A DNA stretch of 39,417 nucleotides from Clostridia bacterium (GTDB lineage: Bacteria > Bacillota > Clostridia > Christensenellales > CAG-138). Both the position numbers and the translations under genes were made by a program. The stretch lies in assembly GCA_017451295.1 (NCBI GenBank), contig JAFSPW010000094.1, forward strand, positions 1 through 39,417. Direction: 5' to 3'. Positions 8,909 through 15,294 of this stretch are shown one piece after another; the stretch's first letter is position 1; each line of letters starts with the position of its first letter. The notes under the pieces are model-generated. The model made no database searches and was not told the origin of the DNA. It was given only the letters and a program-made list of their open reading frames with translations.

Positions 8909-9938
8909 TTTTATCCTCCTCATTATACAAGTAGGTTAAAAGTTCCCCAGGATTGGATAGCAATAACACTTTTCCTCTAAATTTGGTTCGGATTGTCTCC
9001 TGGTCTCCAAATGACAACAATGATCTAATGGCTATTATCTTTTTATATTCGGCATAATTTATGGCATCATTCGCTAGCGAATAAGAAATACAGTGAATCA
9101 TCGCTGTCGCAAGAATCCTTTGGGGAAACAAGATATCTTCGTTTGCAAACACAAGATACTGGTTTTTACACTTGGATTGCAACGACCTTAGCTTTTCAAC
9201 GAGCAGATCTTTTTCTCTTTCCAAATAACTAATAGCTTGCTTTAATTGGGTGCATTCATTATTCTTGCTTTCTAAGCTGCTTTCATAAAAAGCAACTTGC
9301 GCATATGCTTTATCTAGCTCTTCCTGCGATTTTTGCTTTGTTTCTTCACATGCCCGCTCTTTCTCATCAGCCTTCTGTGATAGCTTCTTGTTCAAAGCGA
9401 GTAAAGACTTATTGTCTGTTTTTGATTTCTGTAGCTCATTTTTTAACTTATCAATCTTTCCTTGAAGCTCAATAATTCCTTTCTCTTTGCTGCTTTTTTC
9501 CTCGTTAAGAAAGACACACTGAGCAGGATCACAATTTTTAACTTGCGAATCGGACGATTCATCTTCTTGCTTATGAATATGCTTGCTTACAATTGACTTC
9601 AACTCATCAGTAATAGTGTCATTAATGGAAAGAGCAGCAACAATAGAAGCTGCGTTACGTTCATTCAGTGTTCGAAGCAGCCGCTCCCTATCAGTTATCA
9701 ATTGTCCATCTTGAAACAATTCCGGTTTAGATAAAGCAATAACACTATCTCTAAAAACTATTTGTAGATTATCTTTTTTCATAATAGCATCTGCGACTTT
9801 TGTCCTAGGTGCTTTATTTGGCGATTTCGAAAAGCCATCGATGCTAAATGAAGGCTCTGCTCGAAGGCTGTTAATGACATGCTTGTAGTCTTGAACACTT
9901 AACAGAGAAAGGATGTAGTCTACATCTTGCCTTGTCAT
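8895..9938 (-). CDS. coiled-coil protein, first gene of McrBC-like operon
   Basis: No family recognised. The 347-residue product has three parts: a helical N-terminal region (about 1-130) with conserved-looking hydrophobic spacing; a long coiled coil (about 155-265) dominated by E, K, Q and L heptads (KGIIELQGKIDKLKNELQKSK and following); and a globular C-terminal helical region (about 270-347). It has no signal peptide or membrane span. It overlaps the McrB-like gene by 14 nt and its 3' end carries that gene's ribosome binding site, so the proteins are almost certainly made together. In described coiled-coil McrBC relatives the coiled coil is generally part of the McrB homologue; here it is separate. 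It could act as target sensor, scaffold or RNA/ribosome-binding partner; that is inference. Confidence 0.85.
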   Translation of the reverse strand: MTRQDVDYILSLLSVQDYKHVINSLRAEPSFSIDGFSKSPNKAPRTKVADAIMKKDNLQIVFRDSVIALSKPELFQDGQLITDRERLLRTLNERNAASIVAALSINDTITDELKSIVSKHIHKQEDESSDSQVKNCDPAQCVFLNEEKSSKEKGIIELQGKIDKLKNELQKSKTDNKSLLALNKKLSQKADEKERACEETKQKSQEELDKAYAQVAFYESSLESKNNECTQLKQAISYLEREKDLLVEKLRSLQSKCKNQYLVFANEDILFPQRILATAMIHCISYSLANDAINYAEYKKIIAIRSLLSFGDQETIRTKFRGKVLLLSNPGELLTYLYNEEDKNGNV

Positions 9939-9968
9939 ACGATGCCCTTTCTATGAACCTTTTTTTAT

Positions 9969-9997
9969 AGTATACAGCGATTCACACACTTTGAAAA
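9969..9997 (-). promoter_or_regulatory. sigma-A promoter of the coiled-coil/McrBC-like operon
   Basis: On the minus strand TTTTCA (9997-9992), a 17-nt spacer and TATACT (9974-9969) lie 30 nt before the start codon. The -10 matches 5 of 6 consensus positions and the -35 matches 4 of 6. A weak AAAGGG ribosome binding site precedes the ATG. Confidence 0.7.
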
Positions 9998-10271
9998 GGC
10001 AAAAATCGCATGAATGTTGAATTTGCAGTCCCTTCACTTGAGGGACAAAGGAATTAAAAAGGAATCATCACCAGTTGGAATGCTTCATGATGATGCAGAT
10101 CCCCATGAGCGTTCACGAATAGTAACTTAATTGCTCCTATTGCAACAGGATTCAGAATCAACAAGTTTGTTCAAAACAACCCATGATATTGAGTGAAGCA
10201 GTTATATCGCGTAGAAATCATCCTCTGTTATAGGCTCGCTTAGCGAGCACTACCAAACGGAGGAAAAGAAC
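9998..10271. other. divergent intergenic region
   Basis: About 270 nt between the McrBC-like operon promoter and the Ltp-repeat gene. It contains two small hairpins, GTCCCT/AGGGAC (10028-10046) and GCTCGC/GCGAGC (10234-10248). The second lies just upstream of the GGAGG ribosome binding site at about 10259. I see no convincing promoter for the rightward gene and no coding sequence. Confidence 0.5.
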
Positions 10272-11261
10272 ATGAAGATCTGTAAGAAATGTGGGACGGA
10301 GAACAAAAAGGGCAGCACCTTCTGTAACAACTGCGGCGGGAACGAATTCCTGCATCGGTGCGGGAACTGCGGCACGGAGTTCGAAGGCAACTTCTGCCCC
10401 AACTGCGGGGCGAAAGCGGAACCACCAGACCAGCCGGGCCGCGGGACGCGACCAACGGAGCAGCCAAAGAAGAAAGTCATCTTTGGGCGAGTATTGCTAT
10501 GGATATTCTTCTTGCCCATCATGGGGATCATCGCCATCTGGCAGTCCCGGCGGCTGAAGACGCCCTGGAAGATCGTCCTGACCGGGCTGATCGTCCTCGC
10601 CTGCGTCTTGTACTACCGACCGAAAGGGAATAAGGCAACCGCCGCCCAAACCACGGCGCGTCCCGCGGTGGTGACCACGGAACGAGCGACTGAGCCAAAG
10701 GCCACGGCGATCCCTGCCACCGCGAAGCCAACAGCGACGGCCAAGTCCACCGCCAAACCTACCGCAAAGCCAACGGCAACGCCCAAGCCCACGGAGGACC
10801 CCACGCCCAAGGAGTATCGCAACGCCCTCTCCAAGGCCCAGATGTATGTGAACCTGATGCACATGTCCAAAGCCCGGCTCCACGACCAGCTCACCAGCCC
10901 CTACGGGGAGGGCTTTTCGGAGGAGGCGGCCCAGTACGCCCTGGATCACGTGAAGGCCGACTGGAAGGAGAATGCCCTGAAAATGGCGGAGACCTACAGC
11001 AGCACCATGCACATGTCCAAGGCCCGCATCTATGACCAGCTCACCAGCGAATACGGGGAGCAGTTCACGGCGGAGGAGGCCCAGTATGCCATCGACACGA
11101 TCAAGGCCGACTGGAAAGCCAACGCCCTGGCCACCGCCCGCAACTACCGGGACAACCTGCACATGTCCGCCGCCGCCATCCAACAGCAGCTGACCTCCCC
11201 CTACGGCGAAAAGTTCACCGCCGAGGAAGCGCAGTGGGCTATGGACCATCTAGATGACTAA
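10272..11261 (+). CDS. zinc-ribbon membrane protein with three Ltp-family repeats
   Basis: The 329-residue product begins with two zinc ribbons (CKKCGTENKKGSTFCNNCG and CGNCGTEFEGNFCPNCG, residues about 4-48). Two hydrophobic spans follow (about 69-90 and 99-115), then a linker rich in threonine, alanine, lysine and proline (about 120-180). Three near-identical repeats of about 48 residues follow, each with HMS, QQLTSPYGE-like and FTAEEAQYA motifs. This is the repeat of the Ltp family (host cell surface-exposed lipoprotein, PF07553); the Ltp protein of phage TP-J34 blocks DNA entry of superinfecting phage. Here the lipobox is replaced by a zinc-ribbon/TM anchor, a common Firmicute variant. 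Topology is unclear, since two spans would place the repeats on the same side as the zinc ribbons. A phage-exclusion role is suggested only by family and island context. A GGAGG site precedes the ATG. Confidence 0.9.
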   Translation: MKICKKCGTENKKGSTFCNNCGGNEFLHRCGNCGTEFEGNFCPNCGAKAEPPDQPGRGTRPTEQPKKKVIFGRVLLWIFFLPIMGIIAIWQSRRLKTPWKIVLTGLIVLACVLYYRPKGNKATAAQTTARPAVVTTERATEPKATAIPATAKPTATAKSTAKPTAKPTATPKPTEDPTPKEYRNALSKAQMYVNLMHMSKARLHDQLTSPYGEGFSEEAAQYALDHVKADWKENALKMAETYSSTMHMSKARIYDQLTSEYGEQFTAEEAQYAIDTIKADWKANALATARNYRDNLHMSAAAIQQQLTSPYGEKFTAEEAQWAMDHLDD

Positions 11262-11317
11262 GTGCAGGATCATCAAAGAGGCGATAAACGTCCTGCTGGT
11301 TACCGATGTCTTGTCAA

Positions 11318-11346
11318 TTGACATATGGGCAATAATTGTTTATACT
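11318..11346 (+). promoter_or_regulatory. near-consensus sigma-A promoter for the 51-aa gene
   Basis: TTGACA (11318-11323), exactly 17 nt, then TATACT (11341-11346), which is 11 of 12 consensus bases. Transcription would start near 11353 and give a leader of about 78 nt before ATG 11431. The leader carries GGGAT/ATCCC and two GGTACC copies that can pair, the second overlapping the ribosome binding site. Confidence 0.8.
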
Positions 11347-11430
11347 GTGAAAGCTGTTGGAAAACACCAAGGCTTGATCGGGTACCTATTTATTATCAGG
11401 GATTCAGAATCCCGGAAAGGGGGTACCGAT

Positions 11431-11586
11431 ATGAGCATTTCTGTCGTTATCGACTGGAAGTTCTGCCTTGGGGTTGCGGCAATCATCGGCGTCGTGAAGA
11501 TGAGTGCGGATTCCATAAAGGAAGCCGCAGTTCGCGCTGTCGATGTTGCTTCGGATAAGGTCGCCGCTAAGTATAGCGTCGCCTGA
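11431..11586 (+). CDS. small hydrophobic peptide, 51 aa, unknown function
   Basis: Not recognised. The ATG at 11431 follows AAAGGGGG at 11416-11423. The peptide has a hydrophobic N-terminal stretch (SVVIDWKFCLGVAAIIGVV) followed by a short amphipathic helix (SIKEAAVRAVDVASDKVAAK). Such a build suits a membrane-associated peptide: a toxin-like or stress peptide, a regulator, or a small structural protein. It has its own near-consensus promoter and a strong terminator directly after the stop, so it is a stand-alone monocistronic unit and probably well expressed. A longer in-frame reading from 11254 would run through the promoter and lacks a ribosome binding site, so I reject it. No antisense RNA gene typical of type I toxin-antitoxin pairs is obvious. 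Confidence 0.7.
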   Translation: MSISVVIDWKFCLGVAAIIGVVKMSADSIKEAAVRAVDVASDKVAAKYSVA

Positions 11587-11602
11587 TCCACTTCCAACGC
11601 AG

Positions 11603-11638
11603 AGGGCACGCAAGTAATTGCGTGCCCTTCCTTTTCAT
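11603..11638 (+). terminator. intrinsic terminator after the 51-aa gene
   Basis: An 11-bp perfect stem, AGGGCACGCAA (11603-11613) with its complement at 11618-11628, closes a GTAA (GNRA-type) loop and is followed by a T-rich tail. It may also serve the SIMPL gene converging from the right. Confidence 0.9.
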
Positions 11639-11652
11639 TTCAATGATAACGA

Positions 11653-12363
11653 TTAATAGCCTATCTCCCACAGGATCGTCACCGTATCGGAGACCTGGAT
11701 GTCGTCTGGTTCGATGTCTATGTCGTAGCTGTCGGCTCCATTGACGGCGCAGTCCGACCTCATGAGCATACGGCTCATGGGTTCGACCTCAAAGTTGATC
11801 TGGGCCCAGGAATAGTTGATACTTTGGATATCTTTCAGCATGACGCCCGCCGCCTTGGTCAAGGTTTGGGCCTTGGCCTTGGCATCGGCGACCGCCTTGC
11901 CCAACAGTTCATTCTTGGCGGCTTCCGGGTCCTTCACCGTGTAGCTGAGGCGAAACTCCGGCTGCAGCGGGCACTTGGCGAGGGCGTACAGCACCTTCCC
12001 CAGCCGGGCGTTGTCGGAATCGAACTCCACCTTCATCTGGTGGCGGTACTTGTAGCCAACGAAGCGCTGCTTGTATGTGTTCCTCTCCTGATACCTCTCG
12101 TACTCCGTGTCCACGTTGAAGTTCAGGGTCTTCAGGTCTGTCCGCGCAAACCCCAACCCTGTCAGCAGCTCCTTGATCTTTTCCGTATCCTCCGCGGACC
12201 GGCGGAGGGCTTCGCCATACTCGGGGTAAAGTCCCTCCAACGACAGCATAATCCTTGTCATGTCGGGCTTGACCCGCAGCTGCCCCTTGCCTGTAACTCG
12301 AATGGTCCTCTTGGTAACCTCCTTGCTTGGTTGATGGTCATAGTATAGGTGAAGGTTGGGCAA
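11653..12363 (-). CDS. SIMPL-domain (DUF541) protein, start codon uncertain
   Basis: The core RTIRVTGKGQLRVKPDMTRIMLSLEG is the typical opening of the SIMPL/DUF541 family, and the following 200 residues keep the two-domain alpha/beta pattern of that family. Its biochemical role is largely unknown (some members are periplasmic or membrane-associated). No signal peptide or membrane span is visible. The start is odd. A perfect AAGGAGG (12324-12318) lies 5 nt before an in-frame AAG (12312-12310), exactly where ATG is expected, and homologues begin about here. The only standard in-frame start upstream is TTG 12363, which has no ribosome binding site and lies upstream of a TATACT that could be the gene's own -10 box. 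The next in-frame ATG would cut into the domain. The gene may be poorly translated, use a non-standard start, or contain a point error. Confidence 0.8.
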   Translation of the reverse strand: MPNLHLYYDHQPSKEVTKRTIRVTGKGQLRVKPDMTRIMLSLEGLYPEYGEALRRSAEDTEKIKELLTGLGFARTDLKTLNFNVDTEYERYQERNTYKQRFVGYKYRHQMKVEFDSDNARLGKVLYALAKCPLQPEFRLSYTVKDPEAAKNELLGKAVADAKAKAQTLTKAAGVMLKDIQSINYSWAQINFEVEPMSRMLMRSDCAVNGADSYDIDIEPDDIQVSDTVTILWEIGY

Positions 12364-12442
12364 TAGAGGTCACGCGTCAGGCGACAAATATCCAGATATG
12401 TCAAATTCAAGCAGAATTCATCGTCTATTAAATGGCACGATT

Positions 12443-12495
12443 GTTTAACCCCCCGATAACACGAATTGACAAAAGGGGTTAAACGGGGGTATCAT
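12443..12495 (+). promoter_or_regulatory. promoter and inverted-repeat operator of the HipA-like gene
   Basis: TTGACA at 12465-12470 and TATCAT at 12490-12495 (19-nt spacer, longer than ideal) precede the gene. A 9-bp perfect inverted repeat, TTTAACCCC (12443-12451) and GGGGTTAAA (12474-12482), brackets the -35 box, as expected for a repressor site. Confidence 0.6.
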
Positions 12496-12519
12496 ACCGT
12501 TGTACAGGAGGAGCGAACA

Positions 12520-14016
12520 ATGGAACGTGATACGATCGCAAAACAAATCGCGGAATTGACGGAGCGCATCAATCAGCTGCCAAAGGGGTATATTTCCCAG
12601 AAGACGATCAGCGGAAAGGTGTATTTCTATCATCAATGGACGGAAAACGGGAAGAAGCAAAGCAAATACCTCCGTGACGATGAAATCGCAACGCTGACGG
12701 CGCAGATCGAAGAACGAAAGCGCCTGCAAGCAGCGTTGAAAACGCTGCGTTCCGACGTCAGTAGCAAGCCGGAAGCACAGGCAGACCGCTCGTCTTTGAA
12801 CTGTACACTCATGCATAAGCGCATCAAGGTGGCCGATCTGGAGCTTGACGATGCGACCGGGTTCATTCGCCGCATCGGGAAGGTGTACGCAAAGGAGCAT
12901 CTTCCTGTCGGTATCGCCCTCAAGAAAGGTGTCGTGGACCGAGCTGCCCTCAATACATGGTGGGCGGATCGCTCCATCCCCGCAAGCCGTTCCGGCGTTC
13001 GCGAAGCGCTGGAGGCAATGGAGATCAAGGATACAAAAACGCTCCTTGTCCGCTGCTTCGGCCTCAGTCTGTCGGATCAATACTGGATCTGCCCGGATGG
13101 TACCAATCTCAAATGGGAGGACGTCAACTTCTTTGACAACACCTTTTCGGACGATGTCGGCGATATTTTGTTCGGGTCGGCACACAGGAGCGAGTCCATC
13201 AACTTCCACTCGCCGGACAGCACGTCCGACGGCAATCTGAAGAAGCGCTGGAAGATCATCAACACAAAGCGCTGCCTGATCAAAGGCGGGTCCAATCCGT
13301 TCCGGCAGCAACCGTTCAATGAAGTGATCGCAACCGGCGTTATGGAACGTCTGGGCATTGCGCATATCCCGTACACGGTCGCGTGGATCGACGGCTTTCC
13401 GTACAGCGTATGCGAGGACTTTATTACCGAGCAAACCGAGCTGGTTCCCGCGTGGCGTATCATACAGGCGTATAAAAAAGCCAACGACACCTCGCTGTAT
13501 CGCCACTTTGTGAACTGTGCGATGGCGTTGGGCATTCCGGATGTCGTTCCGTTCCTGGATCGCATGATCGTGCTGGACTACATCCTTGCGAATGAGGACC
13601 GGCATCTCAACAACTTCGGCGCGATCCGCAACGCGGAAACGCTCGAATGGCTCGGGATGGCGCCAATCTATGACAGCGGTTCTTCGCTCGGGTATGACAA
13701 GGTCGCGCCGGAGATCCGTGCCGAACAGGATATCGAATGCAAACCGTTCAAAAAGCATCACGAGGAACAGCTGAAGCTCGTGACCGACTTTTCGTGGATC
13801 GATTTCGACCGGCTTTCGGACGTGAAGGCTCTGATCATGGAAGTCCTGTCTGCGGAAAAAGCAAGGGATTACATGGACGAGAAACGGATTGAGGCGATCG
13901 TCACGACCGTTGCGCGGCGTATTGAGCGCATCAAAAAGCTTGCGCAAACGCAGCGCATCTCGTACAGCGACACCATTGAGGACGATGTGACGGATCATAC
14001 TGGTAAGGCGTATTGA
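12520..14016 (+). CDS. HipA-like protein kinase with N-terminal DUF6788-type region
   Basis: HipA kinases are serine/threonine kinases best known as toxins of hipBA persistence modules. In this 498-residue protein the catalytic segment DYILANEDRHLNNFG lies near residue 350-365 and the metal-binding PIYDSGSSLGYD near residue 382-393, both intact. The first 70 residues (IAELTERINQLPKGYISQKTISGKVYFYHQW, then a charged helix) resemble the small DUF6788 domain common in mobile Firmicute loci. Residues about 130-200 contain the WWADRSIPASRSGV motif seen in Gram-positive HipA-like proteins. AGGAGG at 12506-12511 supports ATG 12520; a TTG 54 nt upstream is actually part of the -35 box. There is no hipB-like antitoxin gene next door, so its control is unexplained. 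Family call is firm, toxicity is inference. Confidence 0.9.
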   Translation: MERDTIAKQIAELTERINQLPKGYISQKTISGKVYFYHQWTENGKKQSKYLRDDEIATLTAQIEERKRLQAALKTLRSDVSSKPEAQADRSSLNCTLMHKRIKVADLELDDATGFIRRIGKVYAKEHLPVGIALKKGVVDRAALNTWWADRSIPASRSGVREALEAMEIKDTKTLLVRCFGLSLSDQYWICPDGTNLKWEDVNFFDNTFSDDVGDILFGSAHRSESINFHSPDSTSDGNLKKRWKIINTKRCLIKGGSNPFRQQPFNEVIATGVMERLGIAHIPYTVAWIDGFPYSVCEDFITEQTELVPAWRIIQAYKKANDTSLYRHFVNCAMALGIPDVVPFLDRMIVLDYILANEDRHLNNFGAIRNAETLEWLGMAPIYDSGSSLGYDKVAPEIRAEQDIECKPFKKHHEEQLKLVTDFSWIDFDRLSDVKALIMEVLSAEKARDYMDEKRIEAIVTTVARRIERIKKLAQTQRISYSDTIEDDVTDHTGKAY

Positions 14017-14068
14017 ACAGTCACAAAGTGGCATAAAAGATTTCACTGTCCCATAAAAGGCGTTGTGT

Positions 14069-14106
14069 AGCAAAGCCCAAAGCGCATGTGCGCCTCGGGC
14101 TTTGCT
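14069..14106. terminator. bidirectional terminator between HipA-like gene and tnpV
   Basis: AGCAAAGCCC (14069-14078) pairs with GGGCTTTGCT (14097-14106). An inner GCGCA/TGCGC stem extends it. It lies between two convergent genes and is T-rich on the right. Confidence 0.8.
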
Positions 14107-14120
14107 CTTTCATGGTGTTG

Positions 14121-14474
14121 TTATTCCCCATAAACCACTTCCCGGATAACGATCTCCTCTGCGCGAGCGAGGATGCTATTCATACGGCGGAGCCATTCCA
14201 GCTGATCGCTGGTCTTGAGGGATTCGGTCACACCCTCGGCAGAGGCTAGTTGGCGGGTCAGGGTGGCTATCTGATCCCTGGCGGCTTGGTCGATTTCCAA
14301 TAAGTGTTCCGTCAGTTTGCCGGAAAGGACCAGGGCGGTGAAAGTGCCGTCGTGCTTTTGTTCCAGATAGCGCTTGCGCATCCGGCCATACTTGCCGATG
14401 GTGCCCTCTGGCTGCTCGTCCAATTCAAGGTTTGGGAATAGGAATCCATCTTTCTCCGTGTATGTCAGCTCCAT
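14121..14474 (-). CDS. tnpV: TnpV family transposon-encoded protein
   Basis: The 117-residue product matches the TnpV family seen on Clostridium transposons: ELTYTEKDGFLFPNL at the N-terminus, EGTIGKYGRMRKRYLEQ in the middle, and a helical C-terminus containing EGVTESLKTSDQLEWLRRMNSI and AEEIVIREVVY. TnpV proteins accompany serine-recombinase transposons of the Tn4451 type and other integrative elements; their biochemical role is not settled. AGGAGG a few nt before the ATG supports the start. No recombinase or other transposon gene is next to it, so this is probably a relic or passenger of a larger element that brought part of the accessory island. Confidence 0.9.
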   Translation of the reverse strand: MELTYTEKDGFLFPNLELDEQPEGTIGKYGRMRKRYLEQKHDGTFTALVLSGKLTEHLLEIDQAARDQIATLTRQLASAEGVTESLKTSDQLEWLRRMNSILARAEEIVIREVVYGE

Positions 14475-14572
14475 TTCTCTTTCCTCCTTTTCATATAGCT
14501 ACTCTGTGTGATGCGTTCTCCCGAGGGACCGAAAAATGCGTTCCCAGCAGGATGGGCAGGTGCTGTCTTATG

Positions 14573-14743
14573 TGAACGATCAAATCCGTCGCCGCTACCA
14601 AAAAATGGCCCCCCATCCGGGGGTCATTTTTTCATGCAATGGAAGGATTCGAACGGGTGCGGAGGTGAATCAGGCCACCGTGCGGCCTGAGAGCCGCACC
14701 CTGAGCGAGCCGCAGCGAGTTTTAAATCCAATCGCCGCTACCA
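14573..14743 (+). repeat. tRNA-3'-end-like direct repeats flanking a structured segment
   Basis: TCGCCGCTACCA occurs at 14589-14600 and 14732-14743, each preceded by AAATCC, so about 20 bp are shared with a one-base indel. The sequence reads like a tRNA T-loop to CCA end, but neither copy sits in a foldable tRNA. Between them lie a terminator hairpin and a nested stem: GGGTGCGG (14655-14662) with CCGCACCC (14694-14701), enclosing CAGGCC/GGCCTG. It lies at the junction between the accessory island and the stable chromosome. Confidence 0.5.
14600..14632 (+). terminator. rho-independent terminator hairpin
   Basis: AAAAAATGGCCCCC (14600-14613) pairs with its complement at 14619-14632 with one G-U pair, ending in six T. 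A related hairpin with the same flanks occurs at 20116-20143. Confidence 0.75.
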
Positions 14744-14747
14744 TTGC

Positions 14748-14790
14748 GAGTGGTGATAACTGATTCCAGTTATCACCACTCTTTTTGTTT
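14748..14790 (+). terminator. strong intrinsic terminator
   Basis: A perfect 15-bp stem, GAGTGGTGATAACTG (14748-14762) with its complement at 14767-14781, has an ATTC loop and is followed by TTTTTGTTT. No coding gene ends just upstream, so it may end a small RNA or a read-through transcript from the structured segment at 14573-14743. Confidence 0.85.
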
Positions 14791-15019
14791 CTTTACGCGG
14801 GAAGCGCCTTGCCCGGATAAGGACCGTTCAACTTATATCGTCAGAGGAAACGCCATATTGTTCCTGATACGCGAAATCTTTTTTGAAAACCCCTCTTTTT
14901 TGTGAAAAAGGCCTATCCACCCTACTTTGATTCTATGCTACGTTATTTGTCAAGGAATAGATAGGAGAATAGATTATTACGATATGAAGAAAAAACAGTT
15001 GAAATAAGCTTCGAAACCC
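14791..15019. other. AT-rich intergenic region, no gene recognised
   Basis: The space between the strong terminator and the transporter promoter. It is AT-rich, with only tiny open frames and no convincing RNA gene. Confidence 0.5.
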
Positions 15020-15048
15020 TTGCATTTTCAGGTTATTCTTGCTATGAT
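15020..15048 (+). promoter_or_regulatory. candidate promoter of the BMP transporter operon
   Basis: TTGCAT (15020-15025), 17 nt, TATGAT (15043-15048). The -35 is weak (3 of 6). A second TTGACA at 15104-15109 lacks a good -10 box. The predicted leader to the first start codon would be about 240 nt. Confidence 0.5.
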
Positions 15049-15105
15049 AAACTTGAAAATATTTTTTGAAACCAAAATGATTTTCTGATTGTGTAAAAAA
15101 GGCTT

Positions 15106-15232
15106 GACAAGCATGGTGAGGGCTTCATGATCAGACAGACAGACAGAGTAAGCTTGTCTTCTCCTGCCGCAAAGCAGGACGGATTCATTTTGCGCGCACC
15201 GTATGCGATTGATTCGCAGCCGGTGCGTTTTT
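15106..15232 (+). promoter_or_regulatory. structured leader with intrinsic terminator (possible attenuator or riboswitch)
   Basis: GACAAGC (15106-15112) can pair with GCTTGTC (15153-15159), and CCTGC/GCAGG forms a small hairpin just after. Then comes a clear terminator: CGCACCG (15195-15201) with CGGTGCG (15221-15227), inner TGCGA/TCGCA, then TTTTT at 15228-15232. The terminator is in the leader, 60 nt before the ATPase gene, so read-through must be controlled. I do not recognise a known riboswitch core here (no purine-riboswitch signature). Confidence 0.55.
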
Positions 15233-15294
15233 GTATGCCCGCCGCCTGATTCGGCAGCGGGAACAGGAGCCTTGGTATGGAAAGGGGGAATACT

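Noticed and set aside
12445..14073. Long open frame on the minus strand (542 codons) opposite the HipA-like gene
   Set aside because: Arginine/aspartate-rich shadow of the kinase gene. It has no ribosome binding site or recognisable domain, and the plus strand has clear kinase motifs.
14121..14474. Complete transposon around tnpV
   Set aside because: No recombinase gene or matched terminal inverted repeats could be found near it.
14578..14743. tRNA gene
   Set aside because: Only a T-loop-to-CCA-like end is present twice; no D arm or anticodon arm can be folded upstream of either copy.
15130..15232. Purine or cyclic di-GMP riboswitch upstream of the ABC transporter
   Set aside because: A CGCAAAGC stretch recalled the cyclic di-GMP aptamer and the transporter type suggested purines, but the surrounding conserved blocks of both are absent.
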